Assembly: GCA_947491025.1 (NCBI GenBank)
Contig: CANLIC010000024.1
Location: 1 to 64,000, forward strand
Source: Myxococcales bacterium
Lineage (GTDB): Bacteria > Myxococcota_A > UBA9042
DNA length: 64,000 nucleotides
Reading direction: 5' to 3'
In this document: one piece after another, positions 35,044-43,292 of the stretch
Layout of the letters: every line of letters begins with the position of its first letter
Numbering within the stretch: the stretch's first letter is position 1
Translations under genes and position numbers: made by a program
The notes under the pieces: model-generated
The model's input: the letters and a program-made list of their open reading frames with translations, nothing else
Databases searched by the model: none
What the model was told of the DNA's origin: nothing

Positions 35044-36381
35044 CTATTTCGGGCTCGTCGGAGGCAGGCGCGGCAGGTCTTGGCGTCGCCAAGGCGGCTG
35101 CTGCGGCAGCGGGGGTGGCCGCCAGGTCCCCGCATGATGCATCGCCACCTGCCGCTCGAGAGCCGAAATCGCGGCGCCGACCCCGTCACGGCCCGCCATC
35201 ATGGCCGCCAGCGCGCGGCACTTTGTGAGGACGGCCGGCACGTCGAGGACCTCGGCGATGCGCCCCATTACCCGATCGACGCCCCGCGCATCTGGCAGCC
35301 ACTCCGCGCGCGACAACGACCGCGCTGCGACGCCCGCGCGCTCGAGGCGGAACGCGAAGTCGAACTGATCGAAGAGGTGGGGCACCACGATCTGCGGCGT
35401 CCCTGCGGCCGCGGCCGCATGGCTGGTGCCACTGCCGCCGTGATGAATCGTGAGCGCGCAACGCGGGATCAGCGCCGAGTGCGGCGCGCCGTCGATGACG
35501 TGAACCGCAGGATCGGCGCTGGTCGGGTGGTCAGACCAGCCGCGCAGCAGCAGCACGCGCCGCCCGGTGCGCTGCGCCAACCGCTGGCAGAGCGCGACGG
35601 TCGCCGCCGGCGCGCGATCGGTCATCGATCCAAAGCCGACCTGGATCGGCGGCGTTCCGGCGTCGAGCCAGGCCGACAGCGTGGGATCGAGCGCCTGGTG
35701 CGTGCCGGCGGGTGGCGGCAGCCAGCCGGTCTGCTCGACGACGCCGGCGAAGCGGCCGGGAGCCGCGGCCAGGCCCGGCTCGCAAGCCAGCAGCGGAAAG
35801 TCGCCGACCATCTCGGCGATGGGCAGGCCGATGGGTGGCAGGCCGTGATCCTGTCGGTAGCGCGCCAAAGGAGCGAGCAGCAGCTTGCCGTTGACGACAT
35901 CGGGAGCCCAATGCAGCCAGCGGCAGAGCCAGCCCGGCAGGCGCCGCCGTGGCATCCAGAAGGGCGGATGGTCGGGCGCTGGCAATAGGCAGGGCGTGTA
36001 CAGCACGTGCCGAAAGGCGACGCGATGCGCGGCGCAGACCGCGGCTGCGGCGAGCTGGAGCCCGGCGCCGACCACGAGATCGTGGCCAGGCACGAGGCGC
36101 TCCATCTCGTCGAGCTGCAGCTGGAGCTCCCGCTTGCACTCGCGCAGCAGCACGGTGAACGCCCGCAATGGCCGGTGCAGGTCGGCGGCGTGCGCCTGGA
36201 CGAGCTGCAACACATCGCTGCCGCTGCCGATGGCCGCGATGCCGTGGGCGGCTGCGAGACCCTCCATGCCGCGCGGCACCGCGAGCGTGACGCTGTGTCC
36301 GGCGCGACGCAGGCCGTCGGCGAGGGCGAGCATCGGCTGCACGTCACCACGCGAGCCGACCGGGGCCAACAAGACGCGCAT
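35044..36381 (-). CDS. UGT-type glycosyltransferase (GT1 family)
   Basis: A 445-residue GT-B glycosyltransferase of the UDP-glucuronosyl/sterol glucosyltransferase type. ATG 36381 with AGGAG five bases away gives MRVLLAPVGSRGDVQPMLAL, the usual opening with Gly-Asp in the acceptor domain. The donor-binding block is HHGGSGTSHAAAAAGTPQIV followed by PHLFDQFDFA (about residues 312-342), where the second D-Q binds sugar hydroxyls. The acceptor may be a lipid or polyketide; nothing fixes it. Divergent from the GntR gene, sharing a 225-base control region that includes a TGGT array. Confidence 0.87.
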   Translation of the reverse strand: MRVLLAPVGSRGDVQPMLALADGLRRAGHSVTLAVPRGMEGLAAAHGIAAIGSGSDVLQLVQAHAADLHRPLRAFTVLLRECKRELQLQLDEMERLVPGHDLVVGAGLQLAAAAVCAAHRVAFRHVLYTPCLLPAPDHPPFWMPRRRLPGWLCRWLHWAPDVVNGKLLLAPLARYRQDHGLPPIGLPIAEMVGDFPLLACEPGLAAAPGRFAGVVEQTGWLPPPAGTHQALDPTLSAWLDAGTPPIQVGFGSMTDRAPAATVALCQRLAQRTGRRVLLLRGWSDHPTSADPAVHVIDGAPHSALIPRCALTIHHGGSGTSHAAAAAGTPQIVVPHLFDQFDFAFRLERAGVAARSLSRAEWLPDARGVDRVMGRIAEVLDVPAVLTKCRALAAMMAGRDGVGAAISALERQVAMHHAGTWRPPPLPQQPPWRRQDLPRLPPTSPK

Positions 36382-36501
36382 GAAGCTCCTGGCGGACAGT
36401 CGCGGCCGGGCCTGGTCTTCGGCGCCAGGAACGGGCTCGAGGGTCCCATCGTGCGGGCCGGGGCACAGGCGGTGCAAGCCCAGTCCTTGGGTCCGCTCAA
36501 C

Positions 36502-36536
36502 TGGTCATACCACCTGACCACTTGACCACCTGACCA
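36502..36536. promoter_or_regulatory. TGGT/ACCA array, likely GntR/FadR operator
   Basis: TGGTCATACCA (36502-36512) is a palindrome matching the TGGT-N3-ACCA core of FadR-family operators, and its flank AACTGGTC equals half of the E. coli FadR site. Three direct repeats CCTGACCA, CTTGACCA and CCTGACCA (36513-36520, 36521-36528, 36529-36536) follow at an exact 8-base step. On the minus strand this reads as four TGGT half-sites in phase. It is 70 bases before the GntR start and 120 before the glycosyltransferase start. Confidence 0.7.
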
Positions 36537-36606
36537 AAATCCGCCAGACTGGCTCGCGACGCCGCCCGGACTTCGGTTCGAGGCCACGGACGGCCCAGGG
36601 GGAACG

Positions 36607-37431
36607 ATGGCGCTGCAGCCGATTCAACGCCGGGCGATCACCGAAGACGTGTTCGAGCAGCTGACGCAGGAGATCCTGAGCGGTGCCTTCGTCGCGGGCA
36701 GGGCGTTGCCCTCGGAGCGCGACCTCGCAGCGGCCCTTGGCGTCAACCGCGGGGCCGTGCGCGAGGCGATGCGCCGGCTGGAGCAGGCGGGCCTCGTCGA
36801 CAGCCGCCCCGGCTCCGGCACCCACGTCCGTGACTTCAAGAATTCCGCAGGGCTCGAGTTGCTGCCCCATCTGCTCTTCCGCAGCGATGGCGACGTCGAT
36901 GCCTTGACGGTTCGCTCGGTGCTGGAGATGCGGTCGGCGCTCGGACCGGACGTGGCGCGGGCCGCAGCGCTGCGCCGCACCGACACCGACCTCGCGCGGC
37001 TACGCGCCCTGGCCGCCGACCACGCCGCGGCAGAAGACGATCTCGCGCAGCAGCAGGCGTTGGCGATCGCCTACTGGGACACGCTGGTCGACGCCTCCCG
37101 CAACATTGCGTATCGCCTCGCCTACAACTCGCTGAGGCAGGTCTACGAGCTGGTGCGCGACGCCTTGCAGCAGGTGCTCGAGGACGAGATCCGCGATGCC
37201 GTCCGGCTGCAACAGCTCACGCGCGCGGTGGCCGAGGGCGATGCCGTCACGGCCGGAGAGGTAGCGCGGGCGCTGTGCGAGCGCGGCCGGCGCAACGTCG
37301 AGCGCGCCTTCGCCGCCCTCGACTTCGACGACTTCGCGGATCCGACCGATGCGGAGCGCGCGATGGTCACGGCCGCAATCGCGGCCACAGCGGGAGCCGG
37401 CGCTGGCGGCGCCGAGGAGGTGCCACAATGA
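36607..37431 (+). CDS. GntR/FadR-family transcriptional regulator
   Basis: A 274-residue regulator. Residues about 8-75 form the GntR winged helix: EDVFEQLTQEILSGAF, LPSERDLAAALGVNRGAVRE (the signature with the recognition helix) and LEQAGLVDSRPGSGTHV. The C-terminal all-helical part (about 95-240) is FCD/FadR-like, with EMRSALGPDVARAAALR and a helix around AYRLAYNSLRQVYELV. FadR-type effectors are often acyl-CoAs or small carboxylates. AGGGGGA precedes ATG 36607. It is translationally coupled to a fatty-acid hydroxylase-family gene, making a lipid signal plausible. Confidence 0.9.
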   Translation: MALQPIQRRAITEDVFEQLTQEILSGAFVAGRALPSERDLAAALGVNRGAVREAMRRLEQAGLVDSRPGSGTHVRDFKNSAGLELLPHLLFRSDGDVDALTVRSVLEMRSALGPDVARAAALRRTDTDLARLRALAADHAAAEDDLAQQQALAIAYWDTLVDASRNIAYRLAYNSLRQVYELVRDALQQVLEDEIRDAVRLQQLTRAVAEGDAVTAGEVARALCERGRRNVERAFAALDFDDFADPTDAERAMVTAAIAATAGAGAGGAEEVPQ

Positions 37432-38135
37432 TCAGAGTCTCTGCAGCCGATTCTCCCTGGCGCGCGCAGGGTCCAGCCTGGACCTGGGCCCATGCGGCCA
37501 ACCGCTTCTTGCGGCACCACAACGCCTGGATTTTGATCAGCGTCTTCGTGGTGACCGCCATTGGCCGGTCGCTGGCGGGTCCGCTGGGCTTCTCCGACCT
37601 CATCGTCGCGGCGGCGTTCATCGCCTATCAGCCATTCCAGGAGTGGCTGATCCACGTGTATGTCCTGCACTGGCGACCGAGGCGCGTCTTTGGCATCACC
37701 ATCGACTTTGAGCTGGCGCGCCGTCACCGCCACCACCACAGTGACCCGGGCGATCTGCGGGTCGGCTTCATGCCCACCCGCACCCTCGTGCTGGCCAGCC
37801 TCGCCCACGCCTTGCTCTGGCCGCTGGTGATGCCGGACGGCGCGCTCGCTTGGACGGCATTGCTGATGGTGGCCACCATCGGGCTGGTCTACGAGTGGAC
37901 GCATTTCGTCGTCCACACCAGCGTCGTGCCGCGCCACCCGTGGGTGCAGCGCGTCTTTCGCTACCACCGCCTGCACCATTTCAAGAACGAGAACTACTGG
38001 ATGGGCGTGACGATGCACCTCGGCGATCGGCTCCTCGGCACCTTGCCGGATCAGCGCGCCGTGCCAGCGTCACCGACCGCCCGTGACCTCGCCAAGGCCG
38101 TAGGCGCCGCACCGACCGAGGTCACGCTGGCTTGA
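37428..38135 (+). CDS. Sterol desaturase / fatty-acid hydroxylase superfamily protein
   Basis: A 235-residue integral membrane protein that overlaps the regulator by four bases (ATGA). Four to five membrane helices are seen. Di-iron histidine boxes are present: E72-W-L-I-H76 with H81, H100-R-H-H-H104, E156-W-T-H159 with H163, and H180-R-L-H-H184. HRLHHFKNENYWMGVTMHLGD is typical of the family. Such enzymes use two irons and oxygen to hydroxylate or desaturate lipids. Substrate unknown; control by the cotranscribed FadR-like protein suggests an acyl chain. Confidence 0.87.
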   Translation: MIRVSAADSPWRAQGPAWTWAHAANRFLRHHNAWILISVFVVTAIGRSLAGPLGFSDLIVAAAFIAYQPFQEWLIHVYVLHWRPRRVFGITIDFELARRHRHHHSDPGDLRVGFMPTRTLVLASLAHALLWPLVMPDGALAWTALLMVATIGLVYEWTHFVVHTSVVPRHPWVQRVFRYHRLHHFKNENYWMGVTMHLGDRLLGTLPDQRAVPASPTARDLAKAVGAAPTEVTLA

Positions 38136-38158
38136 AGGCGCCGTCTTGTCCCTGCGCG

Positions 38159-39016
38159 CTAGCGATTGGCGGCACAGACCGGCAATAGCCAGACGCCTGC
38201 AGGCGCCGCGTCGCTGACGACCGGCGGGACGCCGAGCTGGAGCAGCCAAGGTCCGGCGGCCAACGCCAAAGGGACGCGGGCCAACTCGACCAGCAGGCGA
38301 TCGCGCCGGGTTGCCCGCGCCACCGCCCGGTCGCCATCTGGGAATCCCCACCAGATCGCATGATTCGGCGCCGTTCCGCCGTCGTCTTCGCGATCGAGCG
38401 AGGGCAGGTCGAGCACCAGGAGGCGCGTCGGGAGGGCGGCGAGCAGGGCCATAGCCTCTGCCGTCGGGTACGGTGCGCCGCCGCCGTGGAAGTCGAAGTC
38501 AGGGCCGATGGCGCCGTCGACGTCGCTGCGCAGCACCAGCGCATCGGCGAACGCGGCAGGCTCGGCCGCCAGGTCGCGCACCGTCTCCGCTGCCGCGTCC
38601 AGCGCACGCTCGAAGGCGACGCGCGTCAGGACCCAATCCTCTGGCGCGCCCTTGCCAGCGGCGTGCTCGCCACTCGCGCCAAGACGTGCTGGGGTTACAT
38701 CGAGGAGCGTGGCGGGCCACAGCGCTGGCAGCGTCGCAGTCGAGAGCGGCCAGGGCTCGCGGCTGATGTGGCCAACGCCCTCGATGTGGCAGCCGCCGCC
38801 GTGGGCATTGAGGTGCAGGTCGGCGCAGTTGATGGCCGCGCCACGGCCGACCTCCAGCGTCCGCCCGCCACCGATATCGACCGGCGGCGCAGTGGTCGGG
38901 CGCAGGCCAAAGGCGCGGCTGCGGGCGAGGCGCGGGTCGAAGGGCAGGGCGATGGAGGTGGCCGCCCCGGCGTCGGCCTCGAGCTCCTGGCCGCCGATGC
39001 GAAAACGCAGGATCAT
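38159..39016 (-). CDS. Cyclase-family (kynurenine formamidase-like) hydrolase
   Basis: A 285-residue protein with the metal-binding pattern of the cyclase/KynB family. The block LNAHGGGCHIEGVGHI places His72, His77 and His83 like the HxGxHxDxxxH motif, in the one-residue-longer form used by some family members (NGTHTECVGHI type). A second conserved block is LVLDLPSLDREDDGG followed by NHAIWWGFPDG. Bacterial KynB is shorter (about 210 residues). It could hydrolyse N-formylkynurenine or another amide or lactone. The start ATG overlaps the ACMSD stop by four bases; next to ACMSD a tryptophan/kynurenine role is attractive but unproved. Confidence 0.72.
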   Translation of the reverse strand: MILRFRIGGQELEADAGAATSIALPFDPRLARSRAFGLRPTTAPPVDIGGGRTLEVGRGAAINCADLHLNAHGGGCHIEGVGHISREPWPLSTATLPALWPATLLDVTPARLGASGEHAAGKGAPEDWVLTRVAFERALDAAAETVRDLAAEPAAFADALVLRSDVDGAIGPDFDFHGGGAPYPTAEAMALLAALPTRLLVLDLPSLDREDDGGTAPNHAIWWGFPDGDRAVARATRRDRLLVELARVPLALAAGPWLLQLGVPPVVSDAAPAGVWLLPVCAANR

Positions 39017-40140
39017 CGGGACTGTCCGGGGGCTGCAGCGCCGGGGCGCCCGAGTCGCGCCGGATCGCCGAGCGCGCTAGGATCGAGGCCAAAGCAGGCG
39101 CAGGCGGCGCCGCTGCGCACTTGCTGCTCGCTTGCTGCGTCGAGACCGGCGTGACGGAGAATGGCGCCGGCTGGGTGCTCGCCCAGCGGAAACGGGTAGT
39201 CGCTGCCGAGGCAGACCCGCGCCGCGCCCACCGCAGCCAACAGGTTTCGCAGCGCCGCGGGGTCGTGCACCAGGCTATCGAGCCAGAAGCGACCCAGGAA
39301 GGCCGAGGGCGGCGTCTGGGTCCGCGTCTGGCAGAGATCCGGGCGGACCGCGAAGCCGTGGTCGATGCGGCCGAGCGTGGCGAGGAAGGCACCGCCGCCG
39401 TGGGCGAAGAGCAGGCGTAGGCCGGGGTGTCGCTCCAGCACGCCGCCCATCAGGATGGAGCAGATCGCGGTCGTGGTCTCGGCCGGCATGGAGACCAGCC
39501 AGGGCAGCCAGTGGCGGGAGAGCCGCCCCTCGCTGACGCCCATCATGTCCCAAGGGTGGACAAAGACGGCCAGATCGAGCTCGACCGCCGCGCGCCAGAC
39601 GGGCTCAAAGCTCGGATCATCGAGCTCGCGCGCGCCGACGTGGCTGCCGATCTCGACGCCGCGCAGCCCGAGGTCGCGGCAGCGCCGGAGCTCCGCGATC
39701 GCCAACGCGGCATCCTGCAGAGGCACGGTGCCGAGGCCGATGAATCGGCGCGGATGGCGGCGACAGCGGGCGGCGATGTCGTCATTGAGCACCCGGGCGA
39801 GCTCGAGGGCGTGGTGAGCCGCGGCGCCATAGGCGAAGAGGACAGGCACGGTCGACAGCACCTGGGCGTCGACGCCGGCCGCATCCATCTCGGCGAGGCG
39901 CACATCGTCGTCGAAGAGGTTGCTGCCGACGACACGAAAGAGCTTGCCATCGCGACGCATGTGCGCGCAGCCGAAGGGAATGTCCGGATCGAGAGCGCCA
40001 CCGTGGTGCAGCGTCACCCAACCGCCGGTGCCGGTGCGAGCGGCCATGTCAGGCAGGTCGCGCGGCAGCACGTGGCAGTGGACGTCGATGGTCAGCGCGT
40101 GCGTCGACGGCGTCGGCTCGGGCATCGCTTCGGGCGTCAT
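39013..40140 (-). CDS. acmsd: 2-amino-3-carboxymuconate-6-semialdehyde decarboxylase
   Basis: A 375-residue amidohydrolase-superfamily enzyme, strongly similar in pattern to human and Pseudomonas ACMSD, which decarboxylates the 3-hydroxyanthranilate ring-cleavage product. Zinc ligands are His21 and His23 (TIDVHCHVLPRDLPD), His195 (VFVHPWDMM) and Asp314 (LGSDYPFPLGE); His247 in FAHGGGAF is the catalytic His; Arg69 (KLFRVV) and Arg266 (FAVRPDLC) match substrate-binding arginines. SMPAETTTAICSILMGGVLE is a distinctive family block. Upstream genes kynA, kmo, kynU and haaO are not in the window. Confidence 0.92.
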   Translation of the reverse strand: MTPEAMPEPTPSTHALTIDVHCHVLPRDLPDMAARTGTGGWVTLHHGGALDPDIPFGCAHMRRDGKLFRVVGSNLFDDDVRLAEMDAAGVDAQVLSTVPVLFAYGAAAHHALELARVLNDDIAARCRRHPRRFIGLGTVPLQDAALAIAELRRCRDLGLRGVEIGSHVGARELDDPSFEPVWRAAVELDLAVFVHPWDMMGVSEGRLSRHWLPWLVSMPAETTTAICSILMGGVLERHPGLRLLFAHGGGAFLATLGRIDHGFAVRPDLCQTRTQTPPSAFLGRFWLDSLVHDPAALRNLLAAVGAARVCLGSDYPFPLGEHPAGAILRHAGLDAASEQQVRSGAACACFGLDPSALGDPARLGRPGAAAPGQSR

Positions 40141-40682
40141 CGGGGGCTCCAATCGGCCGCTTCCCAGCGCACCACCGCGAACGCGTCCGTCAGCAGCGCC
40201 GCGAGCGCTGCGGCCTCGGCATCGTCGAAGCCTGCGAGGTGTGGCGAGTCGAGATCGAAGACAGCGCACAAGGTCCCATCGGCGGCCAGCACCGGCAACA
40301 CCAGCTCCGAGAGGGTGGCGCCATCGCAGGCGATGTGATCGGGGCGGGTGCGGATGTCCTCGACCCGCTGCGGCTTTCCGGTGCGAGCGCAAGCCCCGCA
40401 GACGCCGCGCTCGAACGAGATCTCGAGGCAGCCGAGTCCGCCCTGGTAGGGGCCGACGCGCAGCAGCGAGGGCTCGACGCGGCGATAGAAGCCGACCCAG
40501 TTGCACTGCGGCAGGGCCTGCCACACGCAGGCGGCCACGGTCGCCATCACGGCGATCGGATCGCGCTGCTCCGCGGTCAACGCGGCGAGCGAGGGCGCCA
40601 GCGTCGTCAGACGGTCCAATCGCTCGTGCAGCGGCAGCAACGTACCGCGCGGCAGGGCCGAAAACGGCAGTGACTCGCTCAT
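40137..40682 (-). CDS. msrC: Free methionine-(R)-sulfoxide reductase (GAF domain)
   Basis: A 181-residue GAF protein matching fRMsr (MsrC/YebR), which reduces free methionine-R-sulfoxide with thioredoxin. The segments NWVGFYR, VGPYQGGLGCLEISFERGVC and DHIACDGATLSELVLPVL are the family signature, and Cys85, Cys95 and Cys119 align with the three catalytic cysteines of E. coli. FDLDSPHLAGF closes the ligand pocket. The stop overlaps the ACMSD start by four bases. Confidence 0.93.
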   Translation of the reverse strand: MSESLPFSALPRGTLLPLHERLDRLTTLAPSLAALTAEQRDPIAVMATVAACVWQALPQCNWVGFYRRVEPSLLRVGPYQGGLGCLEISFERGVCGACARTGKPQRVEDIRTRPDHIACDGATLSELVLPVLAADGTLCAVFDLDSPHLAGFDDAEAAALAALLTDAFAVVRWEAADWSPR

Positions 40683-40713
40683 GGACACCCGAGCAGCGCG
40701 GGCCGAGTCCCCA

Positions 40714-41835
40714 TCACGGCGCGCCCGCCCCAGCCGCCTCGGCCCGCAACGCGCCAAGGATGCCGTCGACATCGATGAAATCGTGGGCCAACGACGCCGC
40801 CAGTTCGACCTTCTGGCTGTCGCCGGGTCGGATCTTCACCGTCAGCCGCTCGACCTTGGCCGAGGCCGTATAGGTGTCGTCGCTGGACGCCAACACCGGG
40901 ATGCCCGTCTCAGCAAGCAGCGACAGGATCGTCGCATCGGGAAGCAGGCCGCCGGTGAGCAGGATGCCCGCGACGTGAGCGCGATCGCGTAGCTGGCCGA
41001 CCAGGTGCGTGGCGATGCACACCAGGATGTTGTCGACGCGATCGCCCGGGGTGATGACGAAGGTGTCGTGACTGAGGTGGCCGATGGTGTTCTGCGGCGT
41101 CATCGCGGCGACGATGGTGGAGCGCACTTTGGCGTCGAAGCCATCCGCACCGAGCACGACGCGGGCGCCCAGCTCCTCGGCCAGCTGGCGAACGGTCGGC
41201 AGCGTCATCTCCGCGCGGTAGGGCACCACGCCCAGGCAGGCGATGCCCTGGTTGGCGAGGCCCTGTCGGATGGCCGGTTCGACCGCCGCCAGCTTGTCGG
41301 CCCGCACCTTGTTGACGATGGCGCCGAGCACCGGCACGCCGGCCTGCTGAAAAAGGGCGCGATTCAACACGATCTCGTCGATCGCTGAGCCGATGCCGCC
41401 GCTCGCAATCACGATGGCCTGCGCGCCCAGCTCGCGGGCGACGTCGGCGTTGCTGGCGTCGATGATGGCCCCGACACCGGCGTGCCCCGTGCCCTCGACG
41501 ATGGCGACATCGACGCCCGGGTCGATGCGGCCGAACGCGGCCTTGATGGGCCCGTAGATCGCCGGTCGATCGCGCTCGAAGACGTAGCGGGCGGTGAATC
41601 CGCGCGGAATGGTGACGGGGCTCATGTCCGCCAGCGATCCGCCCTGTCCGAAATGGTCGCGGATGAGGATGGCGTCCTCGTCGGCCTTGACGTCGTCTTG
41701 CACCAGATAGCGCTGACCGATGGGCTTGAGGAAGTGGACGCGCAGACCGCGGGCGCGAAAAGCAGCGTAAAGTCCGATGCTCGTCGTCGTCTTGCCGACG
41801 TTCTGGTGAGTCGCGCTGATGAATAACCGCAGCAC
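40714..41835 (-). CDS. P-loop / DRTGG-domain protein (BioD-Pta N-terminal-like)
   Basis: A 373-residue protein beginning at GTG 41835 with GGAGG four bases upstream. Residues 1-210 form a BioD/CobQ-like P-loop NTPase: FISATHQNVGKTTTS, HFLKPIGQR, VAIVEGTGHAGVGAI and IASGGIGSAIDE. Residues about 215-350 are a DRTGG domain (TLPTVRQLAEELGARVV, GHLSHDTFVITPGDR, GILLTGGLLPDATILSLL). This pair equals the N-terminal half of long phosphotransacetylases, but the acetyltransferase part is absent. Stand-alone forms are probably regulatory or ligand-sensing. First gene of the run to 38159. Confidence 0.85.
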   Translation of the reverse strand: MLRLFISATHQNVGKTTTSIGLYAAFRARGLRVHFLKPIGQRYLVQDDVKADEDAILIRDHFGQGGSLADMSPVTIPRGFTARYVFERDRPAIYGPIKAAFGRIDPGVDVAIVEGTGHAGVGAIIDASNADVARELGAQAIVIASGGIGSAIDEIVLNRALFQQAGVPVLGAIVNKVRADKLAAVEPAIRQGLANQGIACLGVVPYRAEMTLPTVRQLAEELGARVVLGADGFDAKVRSTIVAAMTPQNTIGHLSHDTFVITPGDRVDNILVCIATHLVGQLRDRAHVAGILLTGGLLPDATILSLLAETGIPVLASSDDTYTASAKVERLTVKIRPGDSQKVELAASLAHDFIDVDGILGALRAEAAGAGAP

Positions 41836-41894
41836 GATGCCTCCTCGCCTCAGGCCCTCGTTGCGCGCACGGTGCGTCGGGCAGGCAGGGCTCC

Positions 41895-41923
41895 AGGCTA
41901 CGGCTGGCCCGGCCCGTTGCCAA
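41895..41923 (-). promoter_or_regulatory. Promoter of the DRTGG-fRMsr-ACMSD-cyclase operon
   Basis: On the minus strand TTGGCA (41918-41923), 17 bases, then TAGCCT (41895-41900). The leader to GTG 41835 would be about 53 bases. Confidence 0.62.
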
Positions 41924-41978
41924 TCCGCCGCCGCGCGCCGCGCGCGTGGACCCACGCCTTGGTGCCTCAGCGTTCCGG

Positions 41979-42008
41979 TTGTCACCCCGCGAACGTCTCT
42001 GGTAGGAA
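41979..42008 (+). promoter_or_regulatory. Promoter of the DUF3078 gene
   Basis: TTGTCA (41979-41984), 18 bases, then TAGGAA (42003-42008), about 80 bases upstream of ATG 42095. It is divergent from the promoter at 41895-41923. Confidence 0.5.
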
Positions 42009-42094
42009 GCAACCCGTCCAGCGTGTCCGCATCTCTTGGGGGTGCCGAGCGTCGGGCGCGGCGCAGCGAATTGTTCCTTCCCAGGTGAAGCCCC

Positions 42095-43198
42095 ATGATC
42101 GTTCCTGCATCCAGACTACGACGCTTCAGTCCGCCTGCCTGGCGCCCTTTCGGCCGCACCTCTGCGTTGCAGGCCGCATGCGCGATGACGCTGCTGCTCA
42201 GCGCGCCGGCCCTGGCCAACCCGCCGCCTGCGGTGGTCTCTGAGGATCTCGAGAAGCAGGCGGCCGACAAGCTCAAGCAGGCCAAGGCCGACAAGGACAA
42301 GCCCAAGGGAGGCTGGTCGCGCAAGCTCGGGCTTGGCGCCACCGGCGCGACCACATCCTCGAGCAACGTCGTCGGTGCCGTCGACGGCTCCACGGTCCAG
42401 ATCGGCTTGCTCCTCGACGGCGAGGCCAAGCTGATCTCTGGCGCGCAGGAGTGGCTCAACACCCTGAAAATCCAGCACGCGCGAACCAAGACGCCGGTGA
42501 TGGACGCCTGGATCAAGTCCTCCGACAACGTCGAGCTGCAGTCGACCTGGATCTACCGACTGGCCGCGCTGCCGTGGGTAGGTCCCTTCGCCCGCGCCCG
42601 TCTGCAGACCCAGATCGCGACCGGCTTCGACGTGCGGCCGACCGATGTCAACGTCGAGCGCACCGGCGTCGACAGCAAGGTCGCGACATCGCTGGCGAAT
42701 GCCGAGAGCGACATCGATCTGACCGCGCCATTTGAGCCCATCCTGGTCAGCGAGACGGTCGGCGCCTTCGCGACGCCGTTGCAGGGCAAGAACATCAACC
42801 TCGACGCCAAACTCGGCGCGGGTGGTCAGCACGTCTTTGCCCGCGGCGGCTACGCGCTGACCGGGTTCGACGCGCCGACCTCGACCGTCCGCGTGAAGGA
42901 GCTCGAGACGACGCACCAGGTCGGCGGCGAAAACGAGCTCGAGGCCAAGGGCGAGCTCACCGAGATCATCAAGTGGAACGCGCGCACCCGCTTGTTCTTG
43001 CCCATCATGACGGCGAGCGAGCAGAAGCTGACCGGGACCGACGCGATGACCACGGAGATCGGCGCTGGGCTCTCGGTCAAGCTGGCCAAATGGGCGAGCC
43101 TGGACTACGTGCTCAACGTCCGGCGGATTCCGCTGGTCCTCGAAAAGTGGCAGGTTCAACACGGGCTGATGCTGACGACCGGCTTCAGCCTGCTGTGA
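42095..43198 (+). CDS. DUF3078 outer-membrane beta-barrel protein
   Basis: A 367-residue protein with a signal peptide (LLLSAPALA) and a short charged segment of Lys/Asp/Ala (EKQAADKLKQAKADKDK). The mature part reads as a series of amphipathic strands: GWSRKLGLGATGATTSSSNV, VQIGLLLDGEAKLI, EWLNTLKIQHARTKTPV, then ADNVELQSTWIY-like and KWNARTRLFLPIM, ending WQVQHGLMLTTGFSLL. This is the DUF3078 pattern, a barrel with unknown cargo. A Shine-Dalgarno-like GGTGAAG precedes ATG 42095. Confidence 0.78.
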   Translation: MIVPASRLRRFSPPAWRPFGRTSALQAACAMTLLLSAPALANPPPAVVSEDLEKQAADKLKQAKADKDKPKGGWSRKLGLGATGATTSSSNVVGAVDGSTVQIGLLLDGEAKLISGAQEWLNTLKIQHARTKTPVMDAWIKSSDNVELQSTWIYRLAALPWVGPFARARLQTQIATGFDVRPTDVNVERTGVDSKVATSLANAESDIDLTAPFEPILVSETVGAFATPLQGKNINLDAKLGAGGQHVFARGGYALTGFDAPTSTVRVKELETTHQVGGENELEAKGELTEIIKWNARTRLFLPIMTASEQKLTGTDAMTTEIGAGLSVKLAKWASLDYVLNVRRIPLVLEKWQVQHGLMLTTGFSLL

Positions 43199-43292
43199 CG
43201 GGTGCACCGTCGCGCCGCGAGCACGCCGACCTTGACGACAGCCACGCGACGACGCCGGCGCAGAACGGCGATCGCCCAGTGGATGCGTAAAC

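Noticed and set aside
33496-35988. 830-codon open frame opposite pntA and the glycosyltransferase
   Set aside because: It spans two real genes on the other strand and has Arg/Gly-rich shadow composition.
38159-40140. A complete kynurenine degradation operon
   Set aside because: Only ACMSD is confidently assigned; dioxygenase, monooxygenase and kynureninase genes are not seen.
43232-43260. TTGACG before the kinase at 43293 as a promoter
   Set aside because: The sequence 17 bases downstream is CCGGCG, not a -10 element.
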